DNA of 46,612 nucleotides from an uncultured Brevibacillus sp. (GCA_946402065.1 CAMIVR010000022.1:1-46612); one strand, 5' to 3'. Counted from the first letter of the stretch, positions 27,391 through 36,869 are shown. Notes: generated from the letters alone by a model not told the origin. Translations and numbers: made by a program.

Positions 27391-28167
27391 ATGTCAAATG
27401 AACACGCCTTGCAACAATACGACGTTACGAAATACAGAACACCGGACGGCTACACTTCGGACATTGCCGTTTTTACCATTCTTCCGGTCAAGTCGGAGGA
27501 GTTTAGGCCACCTGTTCTCGATCTGAAAATTATGCTGATCAAGCGAAGCATGACGGACAGTGAGGGGAGACCGAATATCGAGGCGGGGAAGTGGGCGTTG
27601 CCTGGCGGCTTCGTCGCTCCGAATGAAACGGCCTTTCAGTCGGCCAAACGCGAGCTGCGGGAAGAAACAGGCGTGGATCACATTCATCTCGAACACTTTG
27701 GCGTCTATGACACGCCGGGACGCGACCCGCGGGGCTGGATCATCTCGAATGCCCACTTCGCGATTGTACCGGAACACAAGCTTTCCGACCGTCGGGCAAG
27801 CGATGACGCGACAGCGGTTGAATTGTTCTCGGTCCACGACGTGCTGCAGCTCCCGCTCGCTTTTGATCACGCGGAAATCATCCAGGATGCCGTCAAGGTC
27901 ATTCGCCAGAAGCTGCTTGAAACTACGGTAGCCAAAGAGTTTTTGCCCGAGGAGTTTACGTACTCCGAGCTGCAAGCCGTGCTGTTAACAGTGACAAATG
28001 ATTCAGCGATCGCGCTGGAGTCGGCATTCGCAAGAAAAATCAAAACGCTGCCGTTTATTGAAGAGATCGCCGGGAAGAAGACGACACGGACATCGAAAAG
28101 ACCGACGCAACTGTATCGGTTTATCGACGTAGAAATCAATCATTCGATTTACCACACAAAAATGTAA
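27391..28167 (+). CDS. nrtR: NrtR, Nudix-related transcriptional regulator of NAD metabolism
   Basis: 258 residues. The N-terminal Nudix-like domain begins GYTSDIAVFTILPVK and contains LPGGFVAPNETAFQSAKREL with REETGV; the C-terminal part is a winged helix (FTYSELQAVL, then RPTQLYRF). NrtR proteins sense ADP-ribose-type metabolites and repress NAD biosynthesis or salvage genes. The three genes that follow are NAD salvage genes, which confirms the role. The Nudix box (GX5EX7REUXEEXGU) is recognisable (G-FVAPN-E-TAFQSAK-RELREETGV), so residual hydrolase activity is not excluded. The promoter and operator lie at 27312-27363. Confidence 0.92.
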   Translation: MSNEHALQQYDVTKYRTPDGYTSDIAVFTILPVKSEEFRPPVLDLKIMLIKRSMTDSEGRPNIEAGKWALPGGFVAPNETAFQSAKRELREETGVDHIHLEHFGVYDTPGRDPRGWIISNAHFAIVPEHKLSDRRASDDATAVELFSVHDVLQLPLAFDHAEIIQDAVKVIRQKLLETTVAKEFLPEEFTYSELQAVLLTVTNDSAIALESAFARKIKTLPFIEEIAGKKTTRTSKRPTQLYRFIDVEINHSIYHTKM

Positions 28168-28178
28168 TTTTTTTCGGG

Positions 28179-28207
28179 TTTACATTTAACAAATACACAA
28201 TAGTTAA
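28179..28207 (+). promoter_or_regulatory. Promoter and candidate NrtR operator of the NAD salvage genes
   Basis: TTTACA (28179-28184) and TAGTTA (28201-28206) are 16 bases apart. TTAAC (28186-28190) and GTTAA (28203-28207) form a dyad over the spacer and -10, and the half-site TTAACAAAT is identical to the one before nrtR. Confidence 0.65.
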
Positions 28208-28209
28208 TT

Positions 28210-28230
28210 CAGGATTTTGCAAAAATCCTG
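28210..28230. repeat. AGGATTTTGCAAAATCCT-type palindrome in the pncA leader
   Basis: AGGATTTTGCAAAAATCCT at 28211-28229 with outer C/G pair. Related copies occur at 6858-6908 (two), 8717-8732 and 31782-31799, all intergenic. Confidence 0.6.
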
Positions 28231-28252
28231 AAAAAAAGGAGAGGAATGGAAA

Positions 28253-28816
28253 ATGAACAGAGCTTTGCTAAACATTGACTACACGAATGATTTTGTCGCA
28301 GCGAAGGGAGCTTTGACTTGCGGGGAGCCGGGGCAACGAATCGAGAACCGGATTGTCGAGATCACTGAAGCGTTTATCCACGCAGGCGATTTCGTCGTCT
28401 TTGCGATTGATCTTCATCAGGCTGCCGATCCCTTCCACCCTGAAACAAAGCTGTTCCCGCCGCATAATCTTGAGGGAACGGAAGGGCGCAAGCTGTTCGG
28501 AAAACTGCATGATACCTACGAACGCCACAGGGATGTGAAGAACATTTACTGGATGGACAAAACACGGTACAGTGCATTTGCCGGTACCGATCTCGACCTT
28601 CAGCTTCGGGCGAGAAACATAACCGAGCTCCATCTCGTCGGGGTTTGTACCGATATATGCGTCCTGCATACAGCCGTCGATGCTTACAATAAAGGATTTG
28701 ACATCATTGTGCACGAGGATGCTGTTGCGAGCTTTGATCAAGAAGGCCATCGCTGGGCGCTGCGGCATTTTACCGGATCGCTTGGAGCCAAAGTGATAAC
28801 CAAAGGAGACATCTGA
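28253..28816 (+). CDS. pncA: Nicotinamidase (isochorismatase-like hydrolase)
   Basis: Converts nicotinamide to nicotinic acid for NAD salvage; cytoplasmic. The 187 residues carry the full active site: catalytic D9 in NIDYTNDF, K103 in DKTRYSAF and C136 in CTDICVLHTA; the metal ligands D53/H55 are in AIDLH and H71 in PPHNLEGTEG. GGAGAGG precedes the ATG. It is the first gene of the operon pncA-pncB-nadD and follows nrtR with its own regulated promoter. The stop is two bases before the pncB start, so the two are translationally coupled. Confidence 0.92.
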   Translation: MNRALLNIDYTNDFVAAKGALTCGEPGQRIENRIVEITEAFIHAGDFVVFAIDLHQAADPFHPETKLFPPHNLEGTEGRKLFGKLHDTYERHRDVKNIYWMDKTRYSAFAGTDLDLQLRARNITELHLVGVCTDICVLHTAVDAYNKGFDIIVHEDAVASFDQEGHRWALRHFTGSLGAKVITKGDI

Positions 28817-28817
28817 C

Positions 28818-30314
28818 ATGACAAACCAGCCAAACGCTCAACTTCCACCGCTGCTGCACGCAGATGATAGCTTCGCGCTGCACACGGACAAATACCAGAT
28901 CAATATGGCGCAAGTGTATTGGCAGGATCACATCCACAGCCGCAAAGCGGTATTTGAAGTCTACTTCCGCAAGCTGCCTTTTCAAAACGGATATGCGATT
29001 TTTGCAGGATTGGAGCGCGTCATTCGTTACCTGCAAGATTTCCGCTTTACTGACAGCGATTTGGACTATTTGCGCGAGGAGGGATACAGCGAAGCGTTTT
29101 TGACCTACCTGCAAAGCATTCGGTTCACCGGTACGGTTACATCCATGCGGGAAGGGGAGCTGGTGTTTGCGAATGAACCGATGATGCGGATTGAAGCACC
29201 ACTTGCCGAAGCGCAGCTGATTGAAACCGCGATTTTGAATATCATCAATTATCAAACGCTGATCGCGACCAAAGCGTCCCGCATCAAGCAGGTCGTGGGC
29301 GACGCGCAGACTATGGAGTTCGGTACGCGTCGAGCGCAGGAAATGGACGCCGCCATTTGGGGCACAAGAGCTGCTTACCTCGCCGGCTTTGCGGCCACCT
29401 CGAATGTAAGAGCGGGGAAGCTGTTCGGCATTCCCGTAGCGGGTACGCACGCACATGCAATGGTTCAGGCGTATCGCGATGAATACCAGGCGTTTCGCAA
29501 GTACGCCGAATGCCATCAGGATTGCGTGTTTCTCGTCGATACGTACGATACGCTCAAATCGGGCGTGCCGACAGCCATTACAGTTGCCGACGAGTTTGGC
29601 GACCGGATCAACTTTAAAGGCATCCGGCTGGACAGCGGCGATTTGGCCTATTTGTCAAAAGAAGCCCGCAAAATGCTGGACGAAGCGGGCTATCCCGATG
29701 CAAAAATATACGCCTCGAATGACCTGGATGAACAGACGATCATGAACCTGAAAGCGCAAGGCGCAGAAATTGACGTCTGGGGGATTGGCACGAAGCTGAT
29801 TACCGGTTACGATCAACCGGCACTGGGAGCCGTTTACAAGCTGATTGCCATCGAAGACGAACACGGTCAAATGGTCGACACGATTAAAATCAGTTCGAAT
29901 CCCGAAAAGATTTCCACACCCGGGAAGAAACGTGTTTTCCGCATCATCAACAAAATGAACGGCAAATCGGAGGGCGACTACATCGCGCTTGAGCATGAAA
30001 ATCCGCAGCATGAAGCTCGGCTCAAGCTGTTCCATCCCGTGCATACCTATATCGCCAAATTCGTCACCAATTTCGAAGCGCGCGAGCTCCATCAGACGAT
30101 TTTTGCAGACGGCCGGCTGGTGTATCAGCTCCCGGCCCTGCAAGACATTCGGGCATTCGTGCAGCAAAACCTCGATGTCTTGTGGGAAGAGTACAAACGA
30201 ACGCTGAATCCAGCCGAATACCCCGTCAATCTTAGCCAGGAGTGCTGGAATAACAAAATGAAGCTGATTGAAGAAGTCCGGCAAAAGGTGAGTCAAAGCA
30301 TACCGGCAACGTAG
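28818..30314 (+). CDS. pncB: Nicotinate phosphoribosyltransferase
   Basis: 498 residues, as expected for the bacterial type. Makes nicotinate mononucleotide from nicotinate and PRPP with ATP hydrolysis. Characteristic regions are LHTDKYQINMAQVYW at the N-terminus, ETAILNIINYQTLIATKASR, EFGTRRAQEMDAAIWGTRAA, VAGTHAHAMVQ and the PRPP site IRLDSGDLAYLSKEAR. AAAGGAGA is 12 bases before the ATG, inside the end of the nicotinamidase gene. It uses the product of the preceding gene and supplies the next enzyme. Regulated by NrtR through the shared promoter at 28179. Confidence 0.95.
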   Translation: MTNQPNAQLPPLLHADDSFALHTDKYQINMAQVYWQDHIHSRKAVFEVYFRKLPFQNGYAIFAGLERVIRYLQDFRFTDSDLDYLREEGYSEAFLTYLQSIRFTGTVTSMREGELVFANEPMMRIEAPLAEAQLIETAILNIINYQTLIATKASRIKQVVGDAQTMEFGTRRAQEMDAAIWGTRAAYLAGFAATSNVRAGKLFGIPVAGTHAHAMVQAYRDEYQAFRKYAECHQDCVFLVDTYDTLKSGVPTAITVADEFGDRINFKGIRLDSGDLAYLSKEARKMLDEAGYPDAKIYASNDLDEQTIMNLKAQGAEIDVWGIGTKLITGYDQPALGAVYKLIAIEDEHGQMVDTIKISSNPEKISTPGKKRVFRIINKMNGKSEGDYIALEHENPQHEARLKLFHPVHTYIAKFVTNFEARELHQTIFADGRLVYQLPALQDIRAFVQQNLDVLWEEYKRTLNPAEYPVNLSQECWNNKMKLIEEVRQKVSQSIPAT

Positions 30315-30327
30315 GAGAGTGGGAATC

Positions 30328-30942
30328 ATGGCAAAAATCGGAATATACGGATCATCGTTTGACCCGATTACGAATGTGCACTTATGGACGGCAAGCACCG
30401 TTGCCCATCGCTGCAAGCTGGATAAGGTCATCTTCTTGCCTTGTTCGAGCAAGCGCCAGGATAAAGTCATGAACGTGTCCGACGAACATCGGTGGAATAT
30501 GGTCTTGATGGCGATAGAAGGGAACGATAAATTCATTGCCGACGACTATGAAATGAACCAGCTCGGCTGGGAAATCGCCACGTATAACACGCTCAATCAC
30601 TTCAAACAGAAATACCCGGACGATGAAATCTACTTCATCATGGGAGCCGATCTGTTGCTGGAAATAGGCGACGGGAAGTGGAAGAAAGCCGAAGCGCTGA
30701 TTCGGGAAAACAAGTTTATCGTCATGGCCAGAGATGGCATCAATATGCTTGCGGCAATCAGCAAATCACCGATCCTGCGCAATGCGGACGACGGCCATAC
30801 GTTCCACTTAATCGATAAAGGCTTGGCGATGGAAATCAGCTCCAGCTACATCAGAGACGAGCTGAAACGAGGCGGCGAACCTCGGTACTTAATGCCTGAT
30901 CGCTGCTACGAGTACATCAAGCGCAACAAACTGTATCGGTAA
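30328..30942 (+). CDS. nadD: Nicotinate-nucleotide adenylyltransferase (NadD-like)
   Basis: Joins NaMN (or NMN) to AMP from ATP to give the dinucleotide, third step of the operon. 204 residues from the ATG at 30328 (MAKIGIYGSSFDPITNVHL), preferred over the GTG at 30319 because GGAG is then 11 bases away. The nucleotidyltransferase motif GSSFDPITNVH replaces the usual GGTFDPxHxGH: the last His is changed to Leu, so the motif is slightly unusual. The C-terminal ISSSYIR matches the ISSTxIR motif. This copy probably complements a housekeeping nadD elsewhere. The strong terminator at 31051 ends the operon. Confidence 0.85.
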   Translation: MAKIGIYGSSFDPITNVHLWTASTVAHRCKLDKVIFLPCSSKRQDKVMNVSDEHRWNMVLMAIEGNDKFIADDYEMNQLGWEIATYNTLNHFKQKYPDDEIYFIMGADLLLEIGDGKWKKAEALIRENKFIVMARDGINMLAAISKSPILRNADDGHTFHLIDKGLAMEISSSYIRDELKRGGEPRYLMPDRCYEYIKRNKLYR

Positions 30943-31050
30943 AAGGCGGATGTCCTGTAAAGCCAACTATTAACAGCGTTATAAAGCTGCGTAGCACAAG
31001 CGGGAATTGCCCGTTACGCCGTTTGATGAATGGTGGAAGTAATTCATAGA

Positions 31051-31089
31051 AAAAAGGAAGATTGGCATCAGCTACCAATCTTCCTTTTT
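31051..31089. terminator. Bidirectional intrinsic terminator
   Basis: AAAAAGGAAGATTGG (31051-31065) and CCAATCTTCCTTTTT (31075-31089) are perfectly complementary over 15 bp, giving a T-run on both strands. It ends the NAD operon. Confidence 0.93.
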
Positions 31090-31411
31090 GATTTTATTTC
31101 CCTGATCGTCAAACCGTCTATCGTGTTTACCGGCAGTATGTTTTGCCTGCCCAGGTGATTCACGTATTCGAGAATCTGCTGCAGCAGCTGCGGTTTGATC
31201 TCGTCGAACGTCATCTCGTTGGTTACGGCAACAGCGGTGTGCAGCCAGTACGGGTCGCCTGGCCTTTAAAATCCTTCGCTGTCGGATTGACAATCCGATT
31301 GGCAATCCAGATCGTCTGATTGCCCTCCTTCCATTCGACGGAGGCGTCCAGTCCTTCCACAATCGCCCGGACAGGAGCCAGCGCTCTTCTGTTAACAATC
31401 ACCTTTGACAT
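31068..31411 (-). pseudogene. Fragment of a copper-amine-oxidase-type stalk-domain protein, frameshifted
   Basis: The first part (minus strand from 31411) reads NRRALAPVRAIVEGLDASVE then WKEGNQTIWIAN, the stalk or copper amine oxidase N-terminal repeat of secreted Firmicute proteins. It stops early at 31223. Adding one base in AAAGGCCAGGCGAC near 31262 restores a frame that continues GDPYWLHTAVAVTNEMTFDE, then IKPQLLQQILEYVNHLG and ends in the terminator. The N-terminal part with signal peptide is missing. An intact protein with a similar domain is encoded at 40396. Confidence 0.62.
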
Positions 31412-31924
31412 CCGACTTCAATGTGTATCCGCCATTATAAAATATCAGGTATGGCGCGTATACTGTATATTTCTTCTAGCCCGTTTCGCCACTATGCAGG
31501 ATGGGGGATTTGCTGCCGTACTGTTAAATCATTACAACGATACCATAAATAGCTTAAAGACAAACGCTCACAAATACCGTAACATTTCCAGTATATTGAG
31601 CAAGCTATAGCCTTTGCAGTTGCCACCTGTCGTGGATCGCTTCGCAGATGGATTTGAATCCATCTATTCCCGTATGCCAACTGAATAACGGGGTAATCGG
31701 CCACGTATGACACGGTCGGATCGCCTCGGTTGACTCAGCCTTTCGATTCTTGCATTTTACATATTCAGGCTCCGGTAGATCAGGATTTGGCAAAATCCTC
31801 TGATACATAATCAGGTTCTTGTATATGTAACGGGAAGCTGTTGGCAGAAGCGCAGGAAACAGTACACGTCTTGAAAACATGAATGCAAGCACGTGAAACA
31901 TCAAAGGAAGGATACGATGAAGAC
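31412..31924. other. Intergenic region before the exopolysaccharide operon
   Basis: No gene is supported here. It holds the perfect dyad GATGGATT-TG-AATCCATC (31647-31664) and an AGGATTTGGCAAAATCCT palindrome (31782-31799). The operon promoter should be in this stretch but no clear -35/-10 pair was found. Confidence 0.5.
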
Positions 31925-34144
31925 ATGTTCAAAAGCCGCCTATCCAAGCTCGGTCTGGCTGTAGTCATCGTAGCTGCAGTCACCGTCTGCTTGTTATGGC
32001 CACCTACAGCAAATGTGGAAAGTACGGAAATTCGCCCGGGAGTTCAGGTGAAATTTAAAGCGAACGGCTCTCAGATAGAAGAATATGCCAACAAGTCGTG
32101 GAAGCCTTATTTTGCCAAAGGAGTCAATATGGGAGCGACGATTCCCGGACACTTTCCCGGAGAATTGGCGATTTCAAGCGATGATTATCAGAAATGGTTT
32201 GGAATGATTCAGGACATGGGTGCCAACGTCATTCGTGTCTATACCATTTTAAAACCGGAGTTTTACGAGAGTCTGGTTCGTTACAACGCCAAGCACCAGG
32301 ACAATCCGCTGTTCTTTATCCAGGGCGTGTGGAGTCCGGAAGAGCAGTTGATCGCAGGCAAAGATGCGTTCGATCCAGCGCTGAAGGAGAAGTTTTCCAA
32401 AGAAATTGCAGACGCGGTCGAAGCCGTGTACGGTAATGCCGAAATTCAAGAGGTAGAACATTCGGGCAAGGCAAGCGGAAAATACGTCTTTAATGCCGGC
32501 CCGTATCTGATAGGCTGGATTGTCGGAACAGAATGGGATCCCGTGATGGTCAGGGATACGAATAAAAAGCACCCCGACGTCCCCGATTACAAAGGTGCGT
32601 ATTTCCAAAGCAAACCAGGTGCGAATCCATTTGAAAAGTGGTTGGCGGAAATGGTCGACATTACCGCCAAAACAGAGGCCGCTCACGGCTGGCAGCACCC
32701 GATCGCTTTTTCCAACTGGGTGACGACGGATCCGATCGCACATCCGGGAGAACCGCTGGTAGCAGAAGATATGGTCAGCGTTGATCCGACCCATGTAGCG
32801 CCAGTCAACTGGGATGCCGGTTACTTCGCTTCCTATCACGTCTATCCCTACTATCCGGATTTCTTTACGTATGATAAGTCATTCCAGACGCTGAAGAATG
32901 ACAAGGGAGAAATCGATAGCTATAAAACCTATCTCCATAAATTGAAAGAGTACCACAAGGATATCCCGATCATGATTACGGAATACGGCGTACCGTCTTC
33001 CCAGGGGATCGCTCATATGGGCATGCTCGGCCGCAATCAAGGTGGCCATGACGAGAAGGAACAAGGGGAAATGGATGCGGAAATGTTCCGCCAGATCCAT
33101 GAAGAAGGGTATTCTGGTGCCATCCTGTTTACCTGGCAGGACGAATGGTTTAAAAAGACGTGGAACACGATGCGATACGACATTCCCGACCGGCGTGCTT
33201 ACTGGTATAACACCTTGACCAATGAATCGTTCTTTGGCGTTCTCGGCATGTATCCAAGCAAGGATGAAAAAATTCACATCGATGGAGACGCCACCGATTG
33301 GGACAAGCTTGCTGATGACGACAAGGTAAAAATCGATCGCCAGATTAAGGGCTTTGATGAATTGTGGGTAACGCATGATGAGGGCTATCTCTATCTCATG
33401 GCAAAGCTGTCCGAACCGTTCGATCCTTCCAAAGAGGCGATTTATTTCGGAATGGATACCCAGAAAGGCGGCAATCGCCATGCGCCGCAGCTTTATGGCA
33501 AAACGCTGGACGAGGGACTGGAAACCTTGCTGGAGCTGTCGGATGCAAACCAGGGAAAAATGCTGATTGCTTCCAACTACGATTTCCATACGCGTTCGTA
33601 CGGAAAAACAGCAAATCCAACCTTGGACAGCAAAGACATGCAAGATGATTCCGGCGTGTTCAACCCATGGAAATTGGTCGTGAATTATCTGCTGGAATAT
33701 CCCGATTCCCGTTCGGCCCATCCATTCAAGGATGTGGACGTTGGGACCTTGCTCAGAGGGAACAGCGATCCGGCGCAACCCGATTACAATTCCAAGGCGA
33801 TGTGGCAGGCGAAAGGAAACGTGTTGGAGATTCGTATCCCTTGGATGCTGCTCGGATTCAGCGATCCCAGCTCCAAGCGCGTGATCAATTACGAGCAGCT
33901 TAGCGGCAGACAATTCGCATCATCCATCGTGGATGGGATTCGCATTGTCCCCTGGATCGTGAACATGCAAAGCAAGGAAGTGATCGGCCTGGAAGGGAAC
34001 AATCCGTACCCGGTGTCAAAACTGCCGCTCTACACGTGGAAGAGCTGGGAAGACAAGGACGTGAACTACGTTGAACGTCCGAAGATGAGCTACTACATTA
34101 TGCAAAAAGCAATGCGTGAAACCGATCAACCCGTAAAGAAATAA
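31925..34144 (+). CDS. Exported glycoside-hydrolase-like protein of the exopolysaccharide operon
   Basis: 739 residues from the ATG at 31925 (MFKSRLSKLGLAVVIVAAVT), which gives a basic start and one membrane helix or signal anchor; GGAAGG lies 15 bases upstream. Residues about 60-450 resemble a GH2/GH5-type barrel: YFAKGVNMGATIPG, MGANVIRVYTIL, GWIVGTEWDP as possible acid/base region, ITEYGVPS as possible nucleophile strand, and ILFTWQDEWFKKTW. The last 250 residues form a beta-rich carbohydrate-binding-like domain (IHIDGDATDWDKL start). It is the first of six genes for a polysaccharide, so processing or release of the nascent chain outside the membrane is likely. Catalysis is unproven. Confidence 0.78.
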   Translation: MFKSRLSKLGLAVVIVAAVTVCLLWPPTANVESTEIRPGVQVKFKANGSQIEEYANKSWKPYFAKGVNMGATIPGHFPGELAISSDDYQKWFGMIQDMGANVIRVYTILKPEFYESLVRYNAKHQDNPLFFIQGVWSPEEQLIAGKDAFDPALKEKFSKEIADAVEAVYGNAEIQEVEHSGKASGKYVFNAGPYLIGWIVGTEWDPVMVRDTNKKHPDVPDYKGAYFQSKPGANPFEKWLAEMVDITAKTEAAHGWQHPIAFSNWVTTDPIAHPGEPLVAEDMVSVDPTHVAPVNWDAGYFASYHVYPYYPDFFTYDKSFQTLKNDKGEIDSYKTYLHKLKEYHKDIPIMITEYGVPSSQGIAHMGMLGRNQGGHDEKEQGEMDAEMFRQIHEEGYSGAILFTWQDEWFKKTWNTMRYDIPDRRAYWYNTLTNESFFGVLGMYPSKDEKIHIDGDATDWDKLADDDKVKIDRQIKGFDELWVTHDEGYLYLMAKLSEPFDPSKEAIYFGMDTQKGGNRHAPQLYGKTLDEGLETLLELSDANQGKMLIASNYDFHTRSYGKTANPTLDSKDMQDDSGVFNPWKLVVNYLLEYPDSRSAHPFKDVDVGTLLRGNSDPAQPDYNSKAMWQAKGNVLEIRIPWMLLGFSDPSSKRVINYEQLSGRQFASSIVDGIRIVPWIVNMQSKEVIGLEGNNPYPVSKLPLYTWKSWEDKDVNYVERPKMSYYIMQKAMRETDQPVKK

Positions 34145-34225
34145 AACCATTCGAGCGTAAGCCGCAGTCGCCAGGCTCGAATGCCTATCCTTTTACAGGT
34201 GGGAGTAAAGGAAGGAGCCTATTGT

Positions 34226-35398
34226 GTGAATACCTCAATCAACGCAGCGATCAATATCTTGTATATTCTCGCTGCAGTAAACCTGATCTTTATGCTTGTC
34301 GTCTACGTCCAGAAGTTCAAGAATGTCCGGGAAATGCAAGCATCCGAACGATTCCAGAGCAAATTCAAGGACTACCTGGTTTACATCCAAGCCCATGTCC
34401 ACAGCGAAGAGCGATTGCGCTTGCCCAATGTCCAGGTGAGCAAGACCGATCGTCAATTTCTCCAAGAGCGGCTGAATGACATGATTGAATCCTTTACCGA
34501 CGTGCGGCAGCGCCAAAAGCTTACGCTGCTTTGTGAGGACCTGGGATTTATCCGGTACCACCTGCAGCGTCTGGATGGTCGTTCCTATCGCGCCAAAGTC
34601 GATGCTGCCTATCATTTGGGGTGCATGAGAGTAGGCGAGGCCATTCCTTCGCTGCTAAAAATGCTGCGGCAGCATAAGCACGATTCCGCGCTCTTCGTCA
34701 TCGCTCGCGCGGTGGCAAAGTGTGCCCGAGATGAGCACGATGTCAAACAAATGGTTCGCAGCCTGCTAAAACACGAAAAAGGGTTCTACGATCTGCTGGT
34801 AGACATCATCCAGGAGTCGACGATTGATCCATATGCCCTTTTTGCCGAGTTCGTTCACGATGAACACCCGACGATGATCATGGTCGGTTTAACCGGCTTG
34901 CGGGAATACAGCAGTCCAAGCGTCGCGTCTACGGCTTACCAATTGATTGAGCATGAGAATGAACAAATTCAAGTAAGAGCAGTAGAGCTGTACCTGAATT
35001 CCTCCCATTTCATTCCGAAACACGTCGTGAACCGGCTGCTGCAGCATCGAAATGGCGATATCCGTCTCCTGACGATTCAGGCAATCGCTGCCTTCCGCAA
35101 CGCATCTTACGGAAGCACGCTGAAAGAGTCGTTGAAGGATCAGGATAAGCGTGTGGTTTACGCCAGTGCGATCGGCTTAATCGATCTTGGCCAACCAGGT
35201 ATTGCCGCTCTCTGCACAGGTGCACTGGAGCTGTGGGGGGAGCCGCAGGGTGAATGTATCCAAGGGATTATCGAGGAAGAGCTCAAGCGTCTATCGACAG
35301 AGCTTCACGATCTGGATATGCTGACCCGTTACAACGCACTGCTGTACGCCTACGAAAAGACGCTTGGCAAACAAAAACGAATCCATCGTGTCGTCTAG
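34226..35398 (+). CDS. Membrane-anchored HEAT-repeat protein
   Basis: 390 residues from the GTG at 34226, eight bases after AAGGAG. One N-terminal membrane helix (INILYILAAVNLIFMLVVYV) is followed by a helical solenoid in which units such as YHLGCMRVGEAIPSLLKML, LTGLREYSSPSVASTAYQL and YASAIGLIDLGQPGIAALC repeat the HEAT pattern. The solenoid faces the cytoplasm if the basic side stays inside. It lies directly before the GT2 synthase and is probably its scaffold or regulatory partner. The hairpin at 34148-34183 (CATTCGAGC/GCTCGAATG) separates it from the preceding gene and may tune relative expression. No enzymatic motif seen. Confidence 0.8.
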   Translation: MNTSINAAINILYILAAVNLIFMLVVYVQKFKNVREMQASERFQSKFKDYLVYIQAHVHSEERLRLPNVQVSKTDRQFLQERLNDMIESFTDVRQRQKLTLLCEDLGFIRYHLQRLDGRSYRAKVDAAYHLGCMRVGEAIPSLLKMLRQHKHDSALFVIARAVAKCARDEHDVKQMVRSLLKHEKGFYDLLVDIIQESTIDPYALFAEFVHDEHPTMIMVGLTGLREYSSPSVASTAYQLIEHENEQIQVRAVELYLNSSHFIPKHVVNRLLQHRNGDIRLLTIQAIAAFRNASYGSTLKESLKDQDKRVVYASAIGLIDLGQPGIAALCTGALELWGEPQGECIQGIIEEELKRLSTELHDLDMLTRYNALLYAYEKTLGKQKRIHRVV

Positions 35399-35420
35399 TT
35401 CATAGGAGGATTGCAAACGA

Positions 35421-36869
35421 ATGAAGTTCATCGAGTACTACCTTCAGACAGATTCATGGCTGCATTTCCTGCGAGAATTCCTGCTCGGGTACGGCTACTT
35501 CGCCGTGTACTACGTCATTGCGATTACACTGATCTACTATGTGATTTTCGCGCTCTCGATTCGCCAGACGTTCCCGCTCAATCGGGGAATTCGGTACAAC
35601 CAGGTGAAGAAGCTGTCAGGCTCCAAGCATCTTCCGCCGGTATCCTTGCTCGTTCCGGCTTACAACGAGGAGCTGACGATCATCGAGAACGTCCGGTCGC
35701 TTTTGGCCCTGAACTATCCGAAATATGAAGTGATCGTCATCAACGATGGTTCCAAGGACAACACCTTCAACGTGATGCTCGAGGAATTCAAGCTGGAAAA
35801 AATCAATCCGATCGTTGCAGATCATATCCAAACGGAGACGGTAAGAGGGATTTATTACAACCCGCAATACCCAACCCTCTATTTCATCGACAAGGAAAAC
35901 GGCGGAAAGGCGGACTCGTTAAACGCCGGGATCAACCTGTCCCACTACCCATTGATCTCCACGATTGATGCGGATTCCCTGTTGGAGAAGGACGCCTTGA
36001 CGCGAATTGCCAGAGTTTATTTGGAAAATCCCGAAGATACCGTAGCGGTCGGAGGGAACGTGCGAATCGTGAATAGCTGCACGGTCGAAGACGGAATCGT
36101 CAAGAACGTCCGATTCCCCCAAAAATTGCTGCCTGCCCTGCAAAATGTCGAATACATCAAAGCGTTTCTCGGTGGGCGGATCGGCTGGAGCTCCATTAAC
36201 GGCTTGATCATCGTATCAGGTGCTTTCGGGGTTTTCCAAAAAGACAAAATCATTGCCGTCAAAGGCTACCGGGGCGGCTATCCCGGTGAGGACATGAATA
36301 TCGTCATTAAGCTGCACCGCTACTGTCTTGAGAATAAAATCCCTTATCGCGTGGCGTTTTGCCCGGATGCGGTATGCTGGACGCAAGCGCCTGATACATA
36401 CCGTATCCTCAGCAGTCAGCGGAAGCGGTGGGGGCGAGGAAATCTGAAGAATATGATCGAGGAAGGAATCCATATGGTGTTCCGTCCGAAATACAAAGTC
36501 TTTGGCTTGTTGACGCTGCCGTACAACATTCTTTTCGAGACCTTGAACCCTTACATTCGGATTACCGGGTTGCTCGCGATTCTCGGCTATTGGCTGTTGA
36601 ACATGACCGATTGGAAAACACTGGTTGTGTTCGCTCTGGTAAACTTTCTATCCTGCTTCATTCTGAGTCTCGGCGCTCTGTTTATCGAGGAAACAGCCTT
36701 CAGCCGTTATCCGAGAATCAGTGATTTGAACAAGATGCTGCTGTATTCCTTCTTGATGTTCCTCGGTTATCGCCAAATCGGCGTATGGTGGAGATTTCTC
36801 GGCCATATCGACTATTTGCGCAACAACAATACGTGGGGAACAATGGTCAGAACCAATTTCAATAAATAA
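35421..36869 (+). CDS. Processive family 2 glycosyltransferase (polysaccharide synthase)
   Basis: 482 residues. Two N-terminal membrane helices, a cytoplasmic GT-A domain, and about four C-terminal helices, as in cellulose, hyaluronan or PNAG synthases. Motifs in order: LVPAYNEELTI, VIVINDGSKDNT, STIDADSLLEKDAL (DxD), GYPGEDMNIV (catalytic base region GED) and QRKRWGRGN (the QxxRW motif of processive enzymes). GGAGG precedes the ATG. The neighbouring WbpA-like dehydrogenase suggests a uronic-acid-type sugar nucleotide, probably UDP-GlcNAcA, among its substrates, though other donors cannot be excluded. It is the core enzyme of the operon. Confidence 0.92.
   Translation: MKFIEYYLQTDSWLHFLREFLLGYGYFAVYYVIAITLIYYVIFALSIRQTFPLNRGIRYNQVKKLSGSKHLPPVSLLVPAYNEELTIIENVRSLLALNYPKYEVIVINDGSKDNTFNVMLEEFKLEKINPIVADHIQTETVRGIYYNPQYPTLYFIDKENGGKADSLNAGINLSHYPLISTIDADSLLEKDALTRIARVYLENPEDTVAVGGNVRIVNSCTVEDGIVKNVRFPQKLLPALQNVEYIKAFLGGRIGWSSINGLIIVSGAFGVFQKDKIIAVKGYRGGYPGEDMNIVIKLHRYCLENKIPYRVAFCPDAVCWTQAPDTYRILSSQRKRWGRGNLKNMIEEGIHMVFRPKYKVFGLLTLPYNILFETLNPYIRITGLLAILGYWLLNMTDWKTLVVFALVNFLSCFILSLGALFIEETAFSRYPRISDLNKMLLYSFLMFLGYRQIGVWWRFLGHIDYLRNNNTWGTMVRTNFNK

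Noticed and set aside
29655..30536. 293-codon minus-strand frame opposite pncB
   Set aside because: Antisense shadow crossing a gene boundary (pncB and nadD).
31640..31682. T-arm-like palindrome GATGG-ATTTGAAT-CCATC suggesting a tRNA end
   Set aside because: No matching acceptor, D-arm or anticodon arm upstream; the T-loop deviates from TTCGAAT. A simple dyad is the safer reading.
32879..33913. 344-codon minus-strand frame opposite the GH-like gene
   Set aside because: Shadow of a real gene with strong codon structure; no start signal or family.
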